From contig JANYHW010000178.1 of NCBI GenBank assembly GCA_025358885.1, positions 25,757-89,756 on the forward strand: 64,000 bases of DNA, written 5' to 3'. Shown here piece after piece: positions 1 through 9,552 of this stretch. How positions within the stretch are numbered: position 1 is the first letter of the stretch; each line of letters opens with the position of its first letter. Under the pieces are notes generated by a model. It made no database searches and was not told the DNA's origin. It saw only the letters and a program-made list of their open reading frames with translations. A program made the position numbers and the translations under genes. This DNA comes from Cytophagales bacterium. Lineage in GTDB: Bacteria > Bacteroidota > Bacteroidia > Cytophagales > Cyclobacteriaceae.

Positions 1-4
1 GCGG

Positions 5-1699
5 ATGGTTGAGGGGGTATATTATTCCGGTGTTGGAACACTCGACAGTGCTGAATATTGGTTCACCCTTGCCAAGGGAACAGCGCTGAATTCCAATGAT
101 CCCATTACCATGGCCAGTATATGCAGCGGGCTTGGCAAGACGCTCATCTCAGCCGGAAAGGCCAAAGAAGCCGTTTCCAACCTTCTGGAAGGCCTTCGCC
201 TGGTAGACCAGGACCATGACCAGGAGTTTGCCATGAAGATCCGCATCAACCTCACCTGGGCATACCTGGAGCTCAAGCGGTACCGCGATGGAGTCAATTT
301 GGGACGACAAAGTCTCATGAAGATGGATTCAAGCCATCAATGGATGGCTTTATATCTGTACAACAATATGGCGATATGTTATGGGGCGCTTAACCAGATT
401 GACTCCGCCCGACACTTCGTCAACCTCGGGATCGAGGCATCAGAAAGGAACCACGATTATCATGGCCTTGCCAATGGGCATTTTATTTTGGGTACAATTT
501 ATTCCAATGCAGGTGAGAATGAAATGGCCATCCGTGAATATGAACTCGCCAAACCCTTCAGAGAAAAAGTGGGTAACCCCCTCTTCATTGTTTCAGACTT
601 ATACACCCTATCCTCCCTGTATCAAAAGACTGGTCATTATGATAAGGGGGTCAGAACAGGGCTGGAGGCACTGGCGGTAGTAAGGCAACATCATCTCCTC
701 CTGAAATTTGAAAACACCTATCAAGTACTGGCCCTCAATTACGAAGGCCTGGGTGATTTCAAGCAAGCGAGCCATTATTATCAACTTTGGGCGAACGCAA
801 AAGACAGCGTATATCAAAATGGTAACGCACAAGCCATTGCTGACATGGAGACAAAATATCAAACTGAAAAAAAAGAACAGCAGATAGTATTACAAAATGC
901 AACTATCGCCTTGCAAGAAGCCAACATACAGAGAAACTACATTTTCATTGCGGGACTTGCCGTAGTTGTGTTGCTGGTGTTGGTCATTCTATTTCTAGTC
1001 CGCAGCCGGCAATTAAGGAAACAAGAGACCCTCAGGAAAGAATATGAACTTTCCTTGCGCGAGGCATTCATCAGCGCCTCTATCCAATCACAGGAGGGTG
1101 AACGGAAACGGTTCGCACAGGATCTGCATGACGGGATGGGGCAGCTTATTTCCGCTTTACGTTTTATCGTACTCAGGAGAGATGACATTTCACCAGAAAG
1201 AAATGAAGAACGGCTGTCGAAGGCAGAGGAGATTATGGATTCAATGCACCGTGAAATCCGGGGCGTCGCCTTCAACCTCATGCCACAGGTACTGATCAAG
1301 AGTGGGTTGGTGCCAGCCCTGCAGGAAATGGCTGCCAGGGTAAGCAGCACCGGTCAGGTGAAGATCGGGGTCAACAGTTACGACTTGTCAGGCCGACTTG
1401 AGGAAATACAGGAAATTTCCCTTTACCGCGTTACACAAGAGTGGATAAATAATGTACTTAAGTATGCAAATGCCACTTCGATACAGTTACAGCTGGTTGC
1501 CCATGAACGTGAGATTACCATCACCTTGGAAGATGATGGCGAGGGATTTGACAAAAGGGTCTTGGGGGATTCGCCAGGAAATGGCTGGAAGAACATTCTG
1601 TCAAGGCTATACCTTATAAAGGCAGCAGCGGAAATTGATACACAGCCTGGTAGACGAGGTACCACCTTTATTGTCACCGTTCCGCTGGTCAGACAATAA
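5..1699 (+). CDS. TPR-containing sensor histidine kinase (HisKA_3/HATPase_c), probably 5'-truncated by the window edge
   Basis: TPR-like N-terminus, one TM segment (IFIAGLAVVVLLVLVILFLV), DHp motif RKRFAQDLHDGMGQLISALR, HATPase motif LEDDGEGFD. Confidence 0.85.
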   Translation: MVEGVYYSGVGTLDSAEYWFTLAKGTALNSNDPITMASICSGLGKTLISAGKAKEAVSNLLEGLRLVDQDHDQEFAMKIRINLTWAYLELKRYRDGVNLGRQSLMKMDSSHQWMALYLYNNMAICYGALNQIDSARHFVNLGIEASERNHDYHGLANGHFILGTIYSNAGENEMAIREYELAKPFREKVGNPLFIVSDLYTLSSLYQKTGHYDKGVRTGLEALAVVRQHHLLLKFENTYQVLALNYEGLGDFKQASHYYQLWANAKDSVYQNGNAQAIADMETKYQTEKKEQQIVLQNATIALQEANIQRNYIFIAGLAVVVLLVLVILFLVRSRQLRKQETLRKEYELSLREAFISASIQSQEGERKRFAQDLHDGMGQLISALRFIVLRRDDISPERNEERLSKAEEIMDSMHREIRGVAFNLMPQVLIKSGLVPALQEMAARVSSTGQVKIGVNSYDLSGRLEEIQEISLYRVTQEWINNVLKYANATSIQLQLVAHEREITITLEDDGEGFDKRVLGDSPGNGWKNILSRLYLIKAAAEIDTQPGRRGTTFIVTVPLVRQ

Positions 1700-1702
1700 A
1701 GT

Positions 1703-2440
1703 TCAGGTCTTAATGAGAAATCGCTCAAGGTCCTTGAGCTTGAGAATTCCTTCATAGAATGCCTTTCCGAAGATCACGGCAAAGACGCCCATGTCATTCA
1801 GTCGCTGAATATCATCTACCCCCCGAACACCCCCGCTGGCAAGAATCTTAAGGTCAGGGAATGTGTCCATTATTTCCTGGTAGAAAGGAAAGTCTGGTCC
1901 TTCCAAAACACCATCGCGGGAGATGTCTGTGCACTTGGCGTACTTCAAGCCTCGATCATAAAAAAATCGCAGGTGCTCAAAAAGAGTAAGGTCAGATTTT
2001 TTGAGCCAGCCCCGAAAAGCAACTTGTTTGGTTTTGATATCCGTTACGTCAGCACTCAGGGTAATTTTCTCACGCCCAAACGACACCACCCAAGAGGCAA
2101 ATAACTCCGGGTTTGTAATGGCTATGCTGGAGGCCGTGATATAGTCTGCACCATATTCATAGGCACTACTGATATCACCATCTGTACTTATTCCTCCGGT
2201 AAAATCTATTTTGAGATCTGTATGGTTGGCCATGGCCTCCAGGACATGAAAGTTCTTGGGGCTACCGCGTTCAGCACCATCCAGATCCACAAGGTGAACA
2301 ACGTCAATTCCGTGGTCCTCGAAGCGCTTGGCCAAGTCCAACGGATTTTCGTCGTAAGCCTTCTCACTGGCGGGATCGCCCTTGCGCATCTTGACTACTT
2401 TGCCCCGCCGGATAGCGATGGAGGGTATTATCTGAATCAT
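1703..2440 (-). CDS. HisA-family (ProFAR isomerase-like) TIM-barrel protein, divergent paralog
   Basis: HisA-like motifs GDPASEKAYDENPLDLAKRFEDHGIDVVHLVDLDGA, CTDISRDGVLEGPDF, ILASGGVRGVDDI, VIFGKAFYEG; N-terminal catalytic Asp is replaced (PSIAI instead of PAIDI). Confidence 0.8.
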   Translation of the reverse strand: MIQIIPSIAIRRGKVVKMRKGDPASEKAYDENPLDLAKRFEDHGIDVVHLVDLDGAERGSPKNFHVLEAMANHTDLKIDFTGGISTDGDISSAYEYGADYITASSIAITNPELFASWVVSFGREKITLSADVTDIKTKQVAFRGWLKKSDLTLFEHLRFFYDRGLKYAKCTDISRDGVLEGPDFPFYQEIMDTFPDLKILASGGVRGVDDIQRLNDMGVFAVIFGKAFYEGILKLKDLERFLIKT

Positions 2441-2557
2441 TGTCCTAAACTAATGCAAATTTTCAAGTCGTAGAAAGTTTCAAGTCAAATTTCAAAATCC
2501 CTAACATGATTGGCAATCGTTTTGCACGCTATGCAGAGCTTTTCGTTATTTTTAGAT

Positions 2558-4135
2558 ATGAAGATCCGACTCTTACTCTGCATCATTTTACTTCTGGTCG
2601 CCAAACAGCTGTTTAGTCAGGCCAAAATGAGAAAACTGCCCCCCAACATTAACCATACTCCCATTAACAACTATGCACCCTACGTGTCCCTGGATGGAAA
2701 TTCCCTAGTGTACCTCTCGGATGTGGGCGAGGACTATACCCTCACCATGAATTTCTCTGTGCGCGATGGCATCGAATGGCGTGATCCAGTAGTCATGCCA
2801 AAAAACGTCAATAATCACTTGAATTTCCTTCGGGGCTATGGCCTTAGCGCAGACGGAAACACCCTTTTTTTTACCAGCACGAAATACAATGGTATTGGTG
2901 GCTACGATATTCTTACCAGTCAGCGAAGCGGTAACCTTTGGAATGAACCTGTGAACCCTGGACTTCCGCTTAATTCCAAATCGAATGATGGGGCGCCTTC
3001 TCCGTCGGCCGATGGTAACACCCTTTACTTTATGAAGTGCGAGGTGATGAGTACAACAAGTGCTGACAAATGCAAGATCATGATGGTGAAGAAAAAAGCC
3101 AATGGACAATGGGATGAACCCACCGAGTTGCCGCCAAACATTAACAGTGGCAACTCCCAGACGCCGCGAATCATGGGCGATGGAGAAACGCTGATTTTCT
3201 CTTCCAACAAACTGCAACCCAATAAGGGGGGCATGGATTTGTATATGACCCGGTTCATGAATGGCCAATGGTCATCCCCGCAACCTATGGATTTTGTTAA
3301 TACACCGGCCGACGACCAATTTGTAACCGCTTCCTCCCTGGGGAGGTATCTGGTTAAAGATTCACCTGGGCAACGTTCAAGCGAATTGCTGGAGGTCCTT
3401 TTCCCGCCTGAACTTCGACCTAAAAAAACCATCACTATTTTGGGCACCGTGTCCGGGCCTACCAACCCTTCATCTGCGTTCGTGTCCATATTTAATATGA
3501 AGGACCAAAGCCGTGTGTTCTCGACCAAGCCTGGTAAGGATGGAACATTTGCTGCCTACGTAAACGAAGGAGGGGTGTACGACGTGTCTGTGGATCCGGA
3601 GGCGGATAACTTTACTTTCTATTCAAAGGTGATCGACCTGACCGGAGAAAGAACCTCCACGACTGAGAAAGTAGTAGTTTCTTTAAAGGCAGCAGGCAGC
3701 GGGGATGAGGTTGCGTTGGAGGGTATTTCTTTCCTTCCGGGTTCGTCAGATATCGACCCGGTCTCCGCACAAGAGCTTCGAAGGGCGTCGCGCCTGATGT
3801 CGGGCAATCCGAATAAGTACTTCTCCATTATGATCACTTTGCAGGGCTATGAGGTGGATTCCGTTCGATCCAAGCCTGACCTGACAGAGGTGCACACAGA
3901 TACGATCAAGGTTCCGGTTATGGTCAAAATTGATTCGGTAACAACCGAGACGAGAGATTCCCTGGTGATCAAGAACCATTACCACAACAACCGCACAGAA
4001 AAACAGGCAAAGTCACTGAAAGAATATTTTGTCAAGCAGGGAATACCTGCCGGTCACCTGGCCATATCAGGCAAGGCTGAAGTTGAAGCCGTGATTGAAA
4101 ACAGAAGGACTCTCGTAAAGTTGGTTATTCACTGA
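2558..4135 (+). CDS. Exported PD40 beta-propeller protein with degenerate OmpA-like C-terminus
   Basis: Signal peptide MKIRLLLCIILLLVAKQLFSQ; repeated PSPSADGNTLYF / GDGETLIFSSN blades; OmpA-like tail. ATG at 2558 preferred over TTG at 2510. Confidence 0.75.
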   Translation: MKIRLLLCIILLLVAKQLFSQAKMRKLPPNINHTPINNYAPYVSLDGNSLVYLSDVGEDYTLTMNFSVRDGIEWRDPVVMPKNVNNHLNFLRGYGLSADGNTLFFTSTKYNGIGGYDILTSQRSGNLWNEPVNPGLPLNSKSNDGAPSPSADGNTLYFMKCEVMSTTSADKCKIMMVKKKANGQWDEPTELPPNINSGNSQTPRIMGDGETLIFSSNKLQPNKGGMDLYMTRFMNGQWSSPQPMDFVNTPADDQFVTASSLGRYLVKDSPGQRSSELLEVLFPPELRPKKTITILGTVSGPTNPSSAFVSIFNMKDQSRVFSTKPGKDGTFAAYVNEGGVYDVSVDPEADNFTFYSKVIDLTGERTSTTEKVVVSLKAAGSGDEVALEGISFLPGSSDIDPVSAQELRRASRLMSGNPNKYFSIMITLQGYEVDSVRSKPDLTEVHTDTIKVPVMVKIDSVTTETRDSLVIKNHYHNNRTEKQAKSLKEYFVKQGIPAGHLAISGKAEVEAVIENRRTLVKLVIH

Positions 4136-4682
4136 TGGTGATAGGTAATGCCACAAGAGTTTTGTCCCAGGCCAACACCATTTCCAGCATATCGTCAGTT
4201 CGTCCAATTGAAATCGTGAATTGTTCAAACTCTTTCTCGGTTGTCATGACAGGAACAATCACGATGAGCACATCATTTTTCGGATCTCTGGCGGCCTCGC
4301 CGTTGTTCATCACGTCAATACCCCATTCAGGAATATTGGAATTGAAAACCACCTGCCAACTCTGATCTCCAGGCACAGTCCAGAGGGAATACTTTCCCTG
4401 ATGGAGATTCTTGCCCCCAATGCTCAGGTCCTTACTTGTTTCGAACACAGTTGGTTCATTCGCACCTGTTCTCCAAGTTTTGCCGAAAGGAACCAGTCCG
4501 CCAAAAATATCACGGCCTTTTTTGTAAGGACGATTGTAGAAAACCTGGATTCTCAGGTCACCCTCGTTGAAAGTCGAAGTGGATTCCGGACTGTAAGATT
4601 TTGTTTTGTTGTACGCATAGAAAAGTGCCCCCGCAATTACGATGACGATCAAAAGGCCGGAAAGGAGCAGGATTTTTTTCAT
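4125..4682 (-). CDS. DUF2911 domain-containing membrane-anchored protein
   Basis: N-terminal TM; motifs VFYNRPYKKGRDIFGGLVPFGKTWRTGANEPTVFE and GKYSLWTVPGDQSWQVVFN typical of DUF2911. Confidence 0.8.
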   Translation of the reverse strand: MKKILLLSGLLIVIVIAGALFYAYNKTKSYSPESTSTFNEGDLRIQVFYNRPYKKGRDIFGGLVPFGKTWRTGANEPTVFETSKDLSIGGKNLHQGKYSLWTVPGDQSWQVVFNSNIPEWGIDVMNNGEAARDPKNDVLIVIVPVMTTEKEFEQFTISIGRTDDMLEMVLAWDKTLVALPITISE

Positions 4683-4800
4683 TATTTAAGTGGCATTAAG
4701 TGCGTTTTAAACTCAAATCAAAAGAATAAGGTTTCTTGGTCACACAAATATTGCAAGAAATGCCAAAAGGAGCTTAAATTGACCACCTAAAATCAACCTT

Positions 4801-4908
4801 ATGGCAGTTTTCGGTGTTGTGATCGCCCTTTTCGTTTTGGCCATTGTTTCTGTCTGGCTCTTCCCCAACAAATCCGTTAGCAATAACGAACACGACATTA
4901 AGCACTGA
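4801..4908 (+). CDS. Putative 35-aa single-TM microprotein
   Basis: Translation MAVFGVVIALFVLAIVSVWLFPNKSVSNNEHDIKH*; one hydrophobic helix and hydrophilic tail; 16 nt upstream of the LOG gene; below the length cut-off of the supplied ORF track. Confidence 0.45.
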   Translation: MAVFGVVIALFVLAIVSVWLFPNKSVSNNEHDIKH

Positions 4909-4924
4909 GTTCAGGTCCTCATAC

Positions 4925-5467
4925 ATGAATGTCTGTGTTTTTTGCGGTTCTGGCGCCGGTAATGACGCCATTTTTGCCGATGCGGCCCGCGAAACAGGAC
5001 GGTTACTTGCTCATTCGGGGCATACCTTGGTATATGGTGGCGGCAATATTGGCCTGATGGGAATCGTTGCCGATGCAGCAATGGCCCATCACGGACAAGT
5101 CATTGGGGTTATCCCGGACTTTCTCCTCAAACGAGAAGTAGGACACCAGGGGCTCACCGAGTTGATTGTTGTCAGTTCCATGCACGATCGAAAAAAGAAA
5201 ATGGCCGACCTGTCGGACATTTTTGTTGCCTTGCCCGGGGGATGGGGCACATTGGATGAACTGGCCGAGATCCTTACCTGGCGCCAGCTTGGGCTCATCC
5301 ATCAGCCTATAGGACTTTTAAATCTTGATTCTTTTTTCTCCCCATTGGTTGCCCAAATGAGAACCATGTCAGAAAGGGGATTTCTCCATAAAGACAATCT
5401 GAATTTCCTGGCGATTGAAGATTCTCCTTCAAAATTGCTCACTTCTTTGGGGGTAGTTACCGTTTAA
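4925..5467 (+). CDS. LOG-family (TIGR00730) Rossmann-fold protein, putative cytokinin riboside 5'-monophosphate phosphoribohydrolase
   Basis: MNVCVFCGSG start and LPGGWGTLDELAEILTWRQLG (PGGxGTxxE) motif. Confidence 0.88.
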   Translation: MNVCVFCGSGAGNDAIFADAARETGRLLAHSGHTLVYGGGNIGLMGIVADAAMAHHGQVIGVIPDFLLKREVGHQGLTELIVVSSMHDRKKKMADLSDIFVALPGGWGTLDELAEILTWRQLGLIHQPIGLLNLDSFFSPLVAQMRTMSERGFLHKDNLNFLAIEDSPSKLLTSLGVVTV

Positions 5468-5521
5468 GTATTATCGTTTATAATTTTTTTCAATAGTTTT
5501 AATCCGGGGCAACCCGGCTTC

Positions 5522-6751
5522 ATGCGCATTTGCAGATATTTTCTATTGGTGTTCTTGATTCCATTGACGGCAAAGGCTCAATTATTGGGTCTCAACCTGA
5601 TGGATGGGCGACATCGGGTGAAATTTCCGATTGAGGTCTGCAACAACCTGGTCGTGATACCCGTCGTTCTCAACGGACAACTACCGCTGAAATTTATTCT
5701 GGACACCGGCGTGCGCACCACCATTCTCACGGAGAAGACATTCAGCGACATTCTCAAACTAACCTATGGGCGGCATTACATGGTGGCGGGGCCCGGGGGA
5801 GAAAAGGTTGTGGAGGCTTTTGTGACCAACAACGTATCGCTCGACCTGCCAGGTATTCATGGCGAAGGGCATGCCATGCTGGTCCTCGAAAAGGACTACC
5901 TGGAACTTAGAAACTATATGGGGATGGATGTGCAGGGGGTTCTGGGATATGAAGTCTTTAGCCGTTTCATCGTAGAGATTGATTATAGAAGCAAAGAGCT
6001 CACCCTGTCGCTCCCGGAATACTTTCAGCCCAAAAAGAACTTTCAGGAACTGTCCATTAAGATAGAAGACACGAAACCTTACCTCATTACTCCAGTAACG
6101 ATGGGTAACGGTGTAGTTGTCAATGCAAAATTACTGGTTGACAGCGGCGCCAGCCATGGGCTCGTATTGGATCCTTCTTCTGACAATAAAATAGTCGTAC
6201 CCGAAAAGCATGTTAACAGTTTGATTGGCCGTGGACTTGGTGGATTGATCACGGGTGAAATTGCAAGGATTAAGGCATTGAACATCGGTAAGTATCGCAT
6301 TGAGAACGTTATTGTCAATTTTCCTGATGCAAACAGTTATATCGATACACTAAAGGCTTCCGATGTTTTCAGAAACGGTGCGATCGGGGGTGAAATATTA
6401 AGCCGCTTTACAACCATCTATGACTTCCCCAGAGAAAAATTATATGTTAAAAAGAATTCTTCTTTTTACAACACCTTTAATTTTAACATGAGTGGTCTTA
6501 CGCTGAAGGCAAAGGGATCACGACTTCGCAAGTTTGAAGTCGCAGATGTAAGAAAAGGTTCACCGGCAGAAAAGGCCGATATTCAAAATGGAGACGAGTT
6601 GCTGTTTATCAATGGCTTTCCCACCCATCAACTGGACCTGAATAGCCTTAATGGCTACTTCAACGAAAGGCCTGGCAAGAAAATCAAATTGGATTTATTA
6701 CGAAATGGTGTAAAATTGACCAAAAGGTTTGAACTCGAAAGTCAAATTTGA
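5522..6751 (+). CDS. Exported retropepsin-like aspartyl protease with C-terminal PDZ domain
   Basis: Signal peptide; two aspartyl motifs (FILDTGVRTTIL, LLVDSGASHGLVL); C-terminal PDZ (VADVRKGSPAEKADIQNGDELLFINGFP). Confidence 0.85.
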   Translation: MRICRYFLLVFLIPLTAKAQLLGLNLMDGRHRVKFPIEVCNNLVVIPVVLNGQLPLKFILDTGVRTTILTEKTFSDILKLTYGRHYMVAGPGGEKVVEAFVTNNVSLDLPGIHGEGHAMLVLEKDYLELRNYMGMDVQGVLGYEVFSRFIVEIDYRSKELTLSLPEYFQPKKNFQELSIKIEDTKPYLITPVTMGNGVVVNAKLLVDSGASHGLVLDPSSDNKIVVPEKHVNSLIGRGLGGLITGEIARIKALNIGKYRIENVIVNFPDANSYIDTLKASDVFRNGAIGGEILSRFTTIYDFPREKLYVKKNSSFYNTFNFNMSGLTLKAKGSRLRKFEVADVRKGSPAEKADIQNGDELLFINGFPTHQLDLNSLNGYFNERPGKKIKLDLLRNGVKLTKRFELESQI

Positions 6752-7218
6752 ACCTTCGACGAGCTGAAGAACCTTTCAAGCTGACCCTTTCGTTTACCAT
6801 ATTCCTTCTTCCAGGAACGCTGCGTTTCAAGGAAATGGTTTGAGTTAACCAGCTCGCGGTATAGCATTTCACTGGTCAGGTGCTGCTTTAATATGAAGTT
6901 CATCACGCCAAACCCTATCGTCTCCTGGTAATTTGAATTCTTCAATATGGTGATGGGGACATTCCGCGTCTTATGGTGATGAAGGGTTCCAATCATGGTT
7001 TGCAACGCTACCCTGCCAATATTATCGTCAATCAATATATGCTCCGGTCTGAAATGTGAAAGGCGTTCCAGGATGGATTTCAGATCAAAGGCCATCTCGG
7101 TAAGGATCAGTTTATGTTGAATCCCTTTGAGCCGATCAAAAATATCACTCAATTCAATTGGGTTGTTGCCAACCACAAGAATTTTCCAGCTACCGTCTGA
7201 ATCGCATATTGTTCTCAT
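6742..7218 (-). CDS. Receiver-like / hypothetical protein
   Basis: Receiver-like alternation (KILVVGNNPIELSDIFDRL...HILIDDNIG...VPITILK) without an output domain. Confidence 0.5.
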   Translation of the reverse strand: MRTICDSDGSWKILVVGNNPIELSDIFDRLKGIQHKLILTEMAFDLKSILERLSHFRPEHILIDDNIGRVALQTMIGTLHHHKTRNVPITILKNSNYQETIGFGVMNFILKQHLTSEMLYRELVNSNHFLETQRSWKKEYGKRKGQLERFFSSSKVQI

Positions 7219-7321
7219 AGTACTTTTTATAACCCTTAGTGCGAAAAGGCAACCCAGGTAACCTCAAAAAAACCATTTCTCTCCCGATTTCACACTACCT
7301 CTAAAATGGTAGTTTTAGGCT

Positions 7322-8443
7322 GTGGCTGAGAAAAAAATCTGTGTTGTTGGGGGCGGCCTTGCGGGCCTGGTTGCTTCAATTCATCTCCAACGCGCCGGAA
7401 TTCATTGCCATGTGATTGAAAAAAGGACCTATCCCTTCCATCGCGTCTGTGGCGAATACATTTCCAATGAAGTTCTTCCTTACCTGAAATCGCTAGGGAT
7501 TGATCTGGCAGAACTTCGCCCTTCCCGCATCAGTCAATTTCAACTCACTTCAGTCAACGGCAATACCGCCACCCTTCCACTGGATTTGGGAGGGTTTGGA
7601 GTCAGTCGGTATCAGCTCGATTATTTCCTTTTTCAAAAAGCAACCTGCCTTGGTGTTGAATTTAGCCTTAATACAGAGTGCGAAAAAATTACTTTCCATG
7701 ACGACAATTTTACAGTCCAAACCAACAAGGGTGAGCGGTCTGTGGATTTGGTCATCGGTTCATTTGGCAAGAGATCAAAACTGGATGTTCATCTCAATCG
7801 TTCATTTATTCAGAAGAGATCACCTTACCTGGGAGTGAAATATCATATCCGATTAAATAATTATCCGGCAAATCAAATTGCACTTCATAATTTTCAGAAC
7901 GGCTACTGCGGCATTAGTTGTGTCGAAGACGAGATTGTCAATCTATGCTATCTCACCCACCGCAAGAATGTCAAAACACATGGAAACATCCGCGCCATGG
8001 AAGAGGCAGTGTTGTTCCAAAACCCATATTTGAGAGAAATTTTTGGAACAGCGAAATTTCTGTTTGATAAACCCGAGACCATCAATGAAATTTCCTTTGA
8101 GACCAAGTCGCCGGTGGTGCAGCATATTCTCATGGCAGGAGATGCTGCAGGAATGATCACACCGCTCTGTGGAAATGGTATGGCCATGGCGATTCACTCG
8201 GCAAAGATTCTCAGCGAGCATATTCTTCAGTATTGCCGGGTCGGTGGATCTTCCCGCAACCAACTGGAGAAGGATTATTCAAATTCCTGGGGGAAACTTT
8301 TTGCCAAAAGGCTGTGGACAGGCCGACAGATTCAAAGGTTGTTCGGTGATGTGTGGACGTCCAACCTGGCCGTAAATCTTGCGCTTCATGCTCCACGGAT
8401 CGCAAATTCACTGATAAAAAGAACGCATGGCGAGCCCTTTTGA
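7322..8443 (+). CDS. NAD(P)/FAD-dependent oxidoreductase (geranylgeranyl-reductase / phenolic hydroxylase-like)
   Basis: GTG start; GxGxxG FAD motif CVVGGGLAGLVASIHLQRAG; second FAD motif ILMAGDAAGMITPLCGNGMAMAIHSA. Confidence 0.85.
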   Translation: MAEKKICVVGGGLAGLVASIHLQRAGIHCHVIEKRTYPFHRVCGEYISNEVLPYLKSLGIDLAELRPSRISQFQLTSVNGNTATLPLDLGGFGVSRYQLDYFLFQKATCLGVEFSLNTECEKITFHDDNFTVQTNKGERSVDLVIGSFGKRSKLDVHLNRSFIQKRSPYLGVKYHIRLNNYPANQIALHNFQNGYCGISCVEDEIVNLCYLTHRKNVKTHGNIRAMEEAVLFQNPYLREIFGTAKFLFDKPETINEISFETKSPVVQHILMAGDAAGMITPLCGNGMAMAIHSAKILSEHILQYCRVGGSSRNQLEKDYSNSWGKLFAKRLWTGRQIQRLFGDVWTSNLAVNLALHAPRIANSLIKRTHGEPF

Positions 8444-8553
8444 ACTTTCTTAATCAAGAATTTAGCACTCCATCCAATTGAATCCGGAGTTCCTGTAAAA
8501 GCAGAAAATACCAGGATGATTTTTTATAACTTTCTCCATAAACCAACATTCTG

Positions 8554-9549
8554 ATGAACTCCACGAATCGAAGAGAATTTATCCGTACCCTTGGCTTGGT
8601 CACCGCAAGCTCTGCATTGGGTGCCACCCTGCTCGACGCATGCGCATCAAAGTCTTCGTCTGAAAAAGCGGCAGATTCCACCACCTTGGCCACGGCCCCC
8701 AATAAGGAATTGTTCTTTAAGATTTCCCTGGCCGAATGGTCATTACACAGGGCCCTGCAGGCAAAGCAACTTGATAACCTTGACTTTCCGGCGAAAGCCA
8801 AAAACGATTTCGGAATCTCCGCAGTCGAATACGTAAATCAATTCTTCAAAGACAAGGCCAAGGATACGGGCTACCTCACTGAGCTCAAGAAGCGTTGCGA
8901 CGACAATGGTGTTACCAGTGTGTTGATCATGATCGACAGCGAGGGGTTCATGGCTGACCTGGACAACAAGAAACGCCAGCAGGCTGTGGAAAATCATTAC
9001 AAGTGGATTGACGCAGCTAAATTCCTGGGCTGTCATTCCATACGGGTCAATTGCTTTGGAGAAGGCTCAAGGGAAGAAGTGGCTAAAGCGGGAATTGAGG
9101 GACTGCACAAACTAAGTGAATACGGGCAAAGTGCAGGTATCAATGTAATCGTTGAAAATCACGGAGGAATGTCTTCCGATGGTCAGTGGCTGAGCGGGGT
9201 GATTACTGCCGTGGGGCTGCCCAACTGCGGCACTTTACCAGACTTCGGCAACTTCTGTATTCGCAGGGAGAAAGGTGACATGTGGAATTCCAAATGCGTG
9301 GAATATTATGACCGGTACAAAGGTGTAACTGAATTGATACCCTATGCCAAGGGAGTAAGTGCCAAGACGTACGATTTCGATGCCGAGGGCAATTGTGTTG
9401 AAACTGATTATGCCAAGATGCTGCCCATCGTCAAGAAGGCCGGGTACACAAACTACATAGGAATTGAGTACGAGGGTGACGGCCTTTCAGAGGAGGAGGG
9501 AATCCGGACAACGAAGCGACTCCTGGAAAAAGTGGGCATGGCGATCTAG
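8554..9549 (+). CDS. TAT-exported sugar phosphate isomerase/epimerase (xylose isomerase-like TIM barrel)
   Basis: [23 protein letters not shown] twin-arginine signal; [15 protein letters not shown] and IGIEYEG motifs. Confidence 0.8.
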   Translation: MNSTNRREFIRTLGLVTASSALGATLLDACASKSSSEKAADSTTLATAPNKELFFKISLAEWSLHRALQAKQLDNLDFPAKAKNDFGISAVEYVNQFFKDKAKDTGYLTELKKRCDDNGVTSVLIMIDSEGFMADLDNKKRQQAVENHYKWIDAAKFLGCHSIRVNCFGEGSREEVAKAGIEGLHKLSEYGQSAGINVIVENHGGMSSDGQWLSGVITAVGLPNCGTLPDFGNFCIRREKGDMWNSKCVEYYDRYKGVTELIPYAKGVSAKTYDFDAEGNCVETDYAKMLPIVKKAGYTNYIGIEYEGDGLSEEEGIRTTKRLLEKVGMAI

Positions 9550-9552
9550 TTT

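Noticed and set aside
2510-2557. Upstream TTG start for the PD40 protein
   Set aside because: ATG at 2558 begins a canonical signal peptide.
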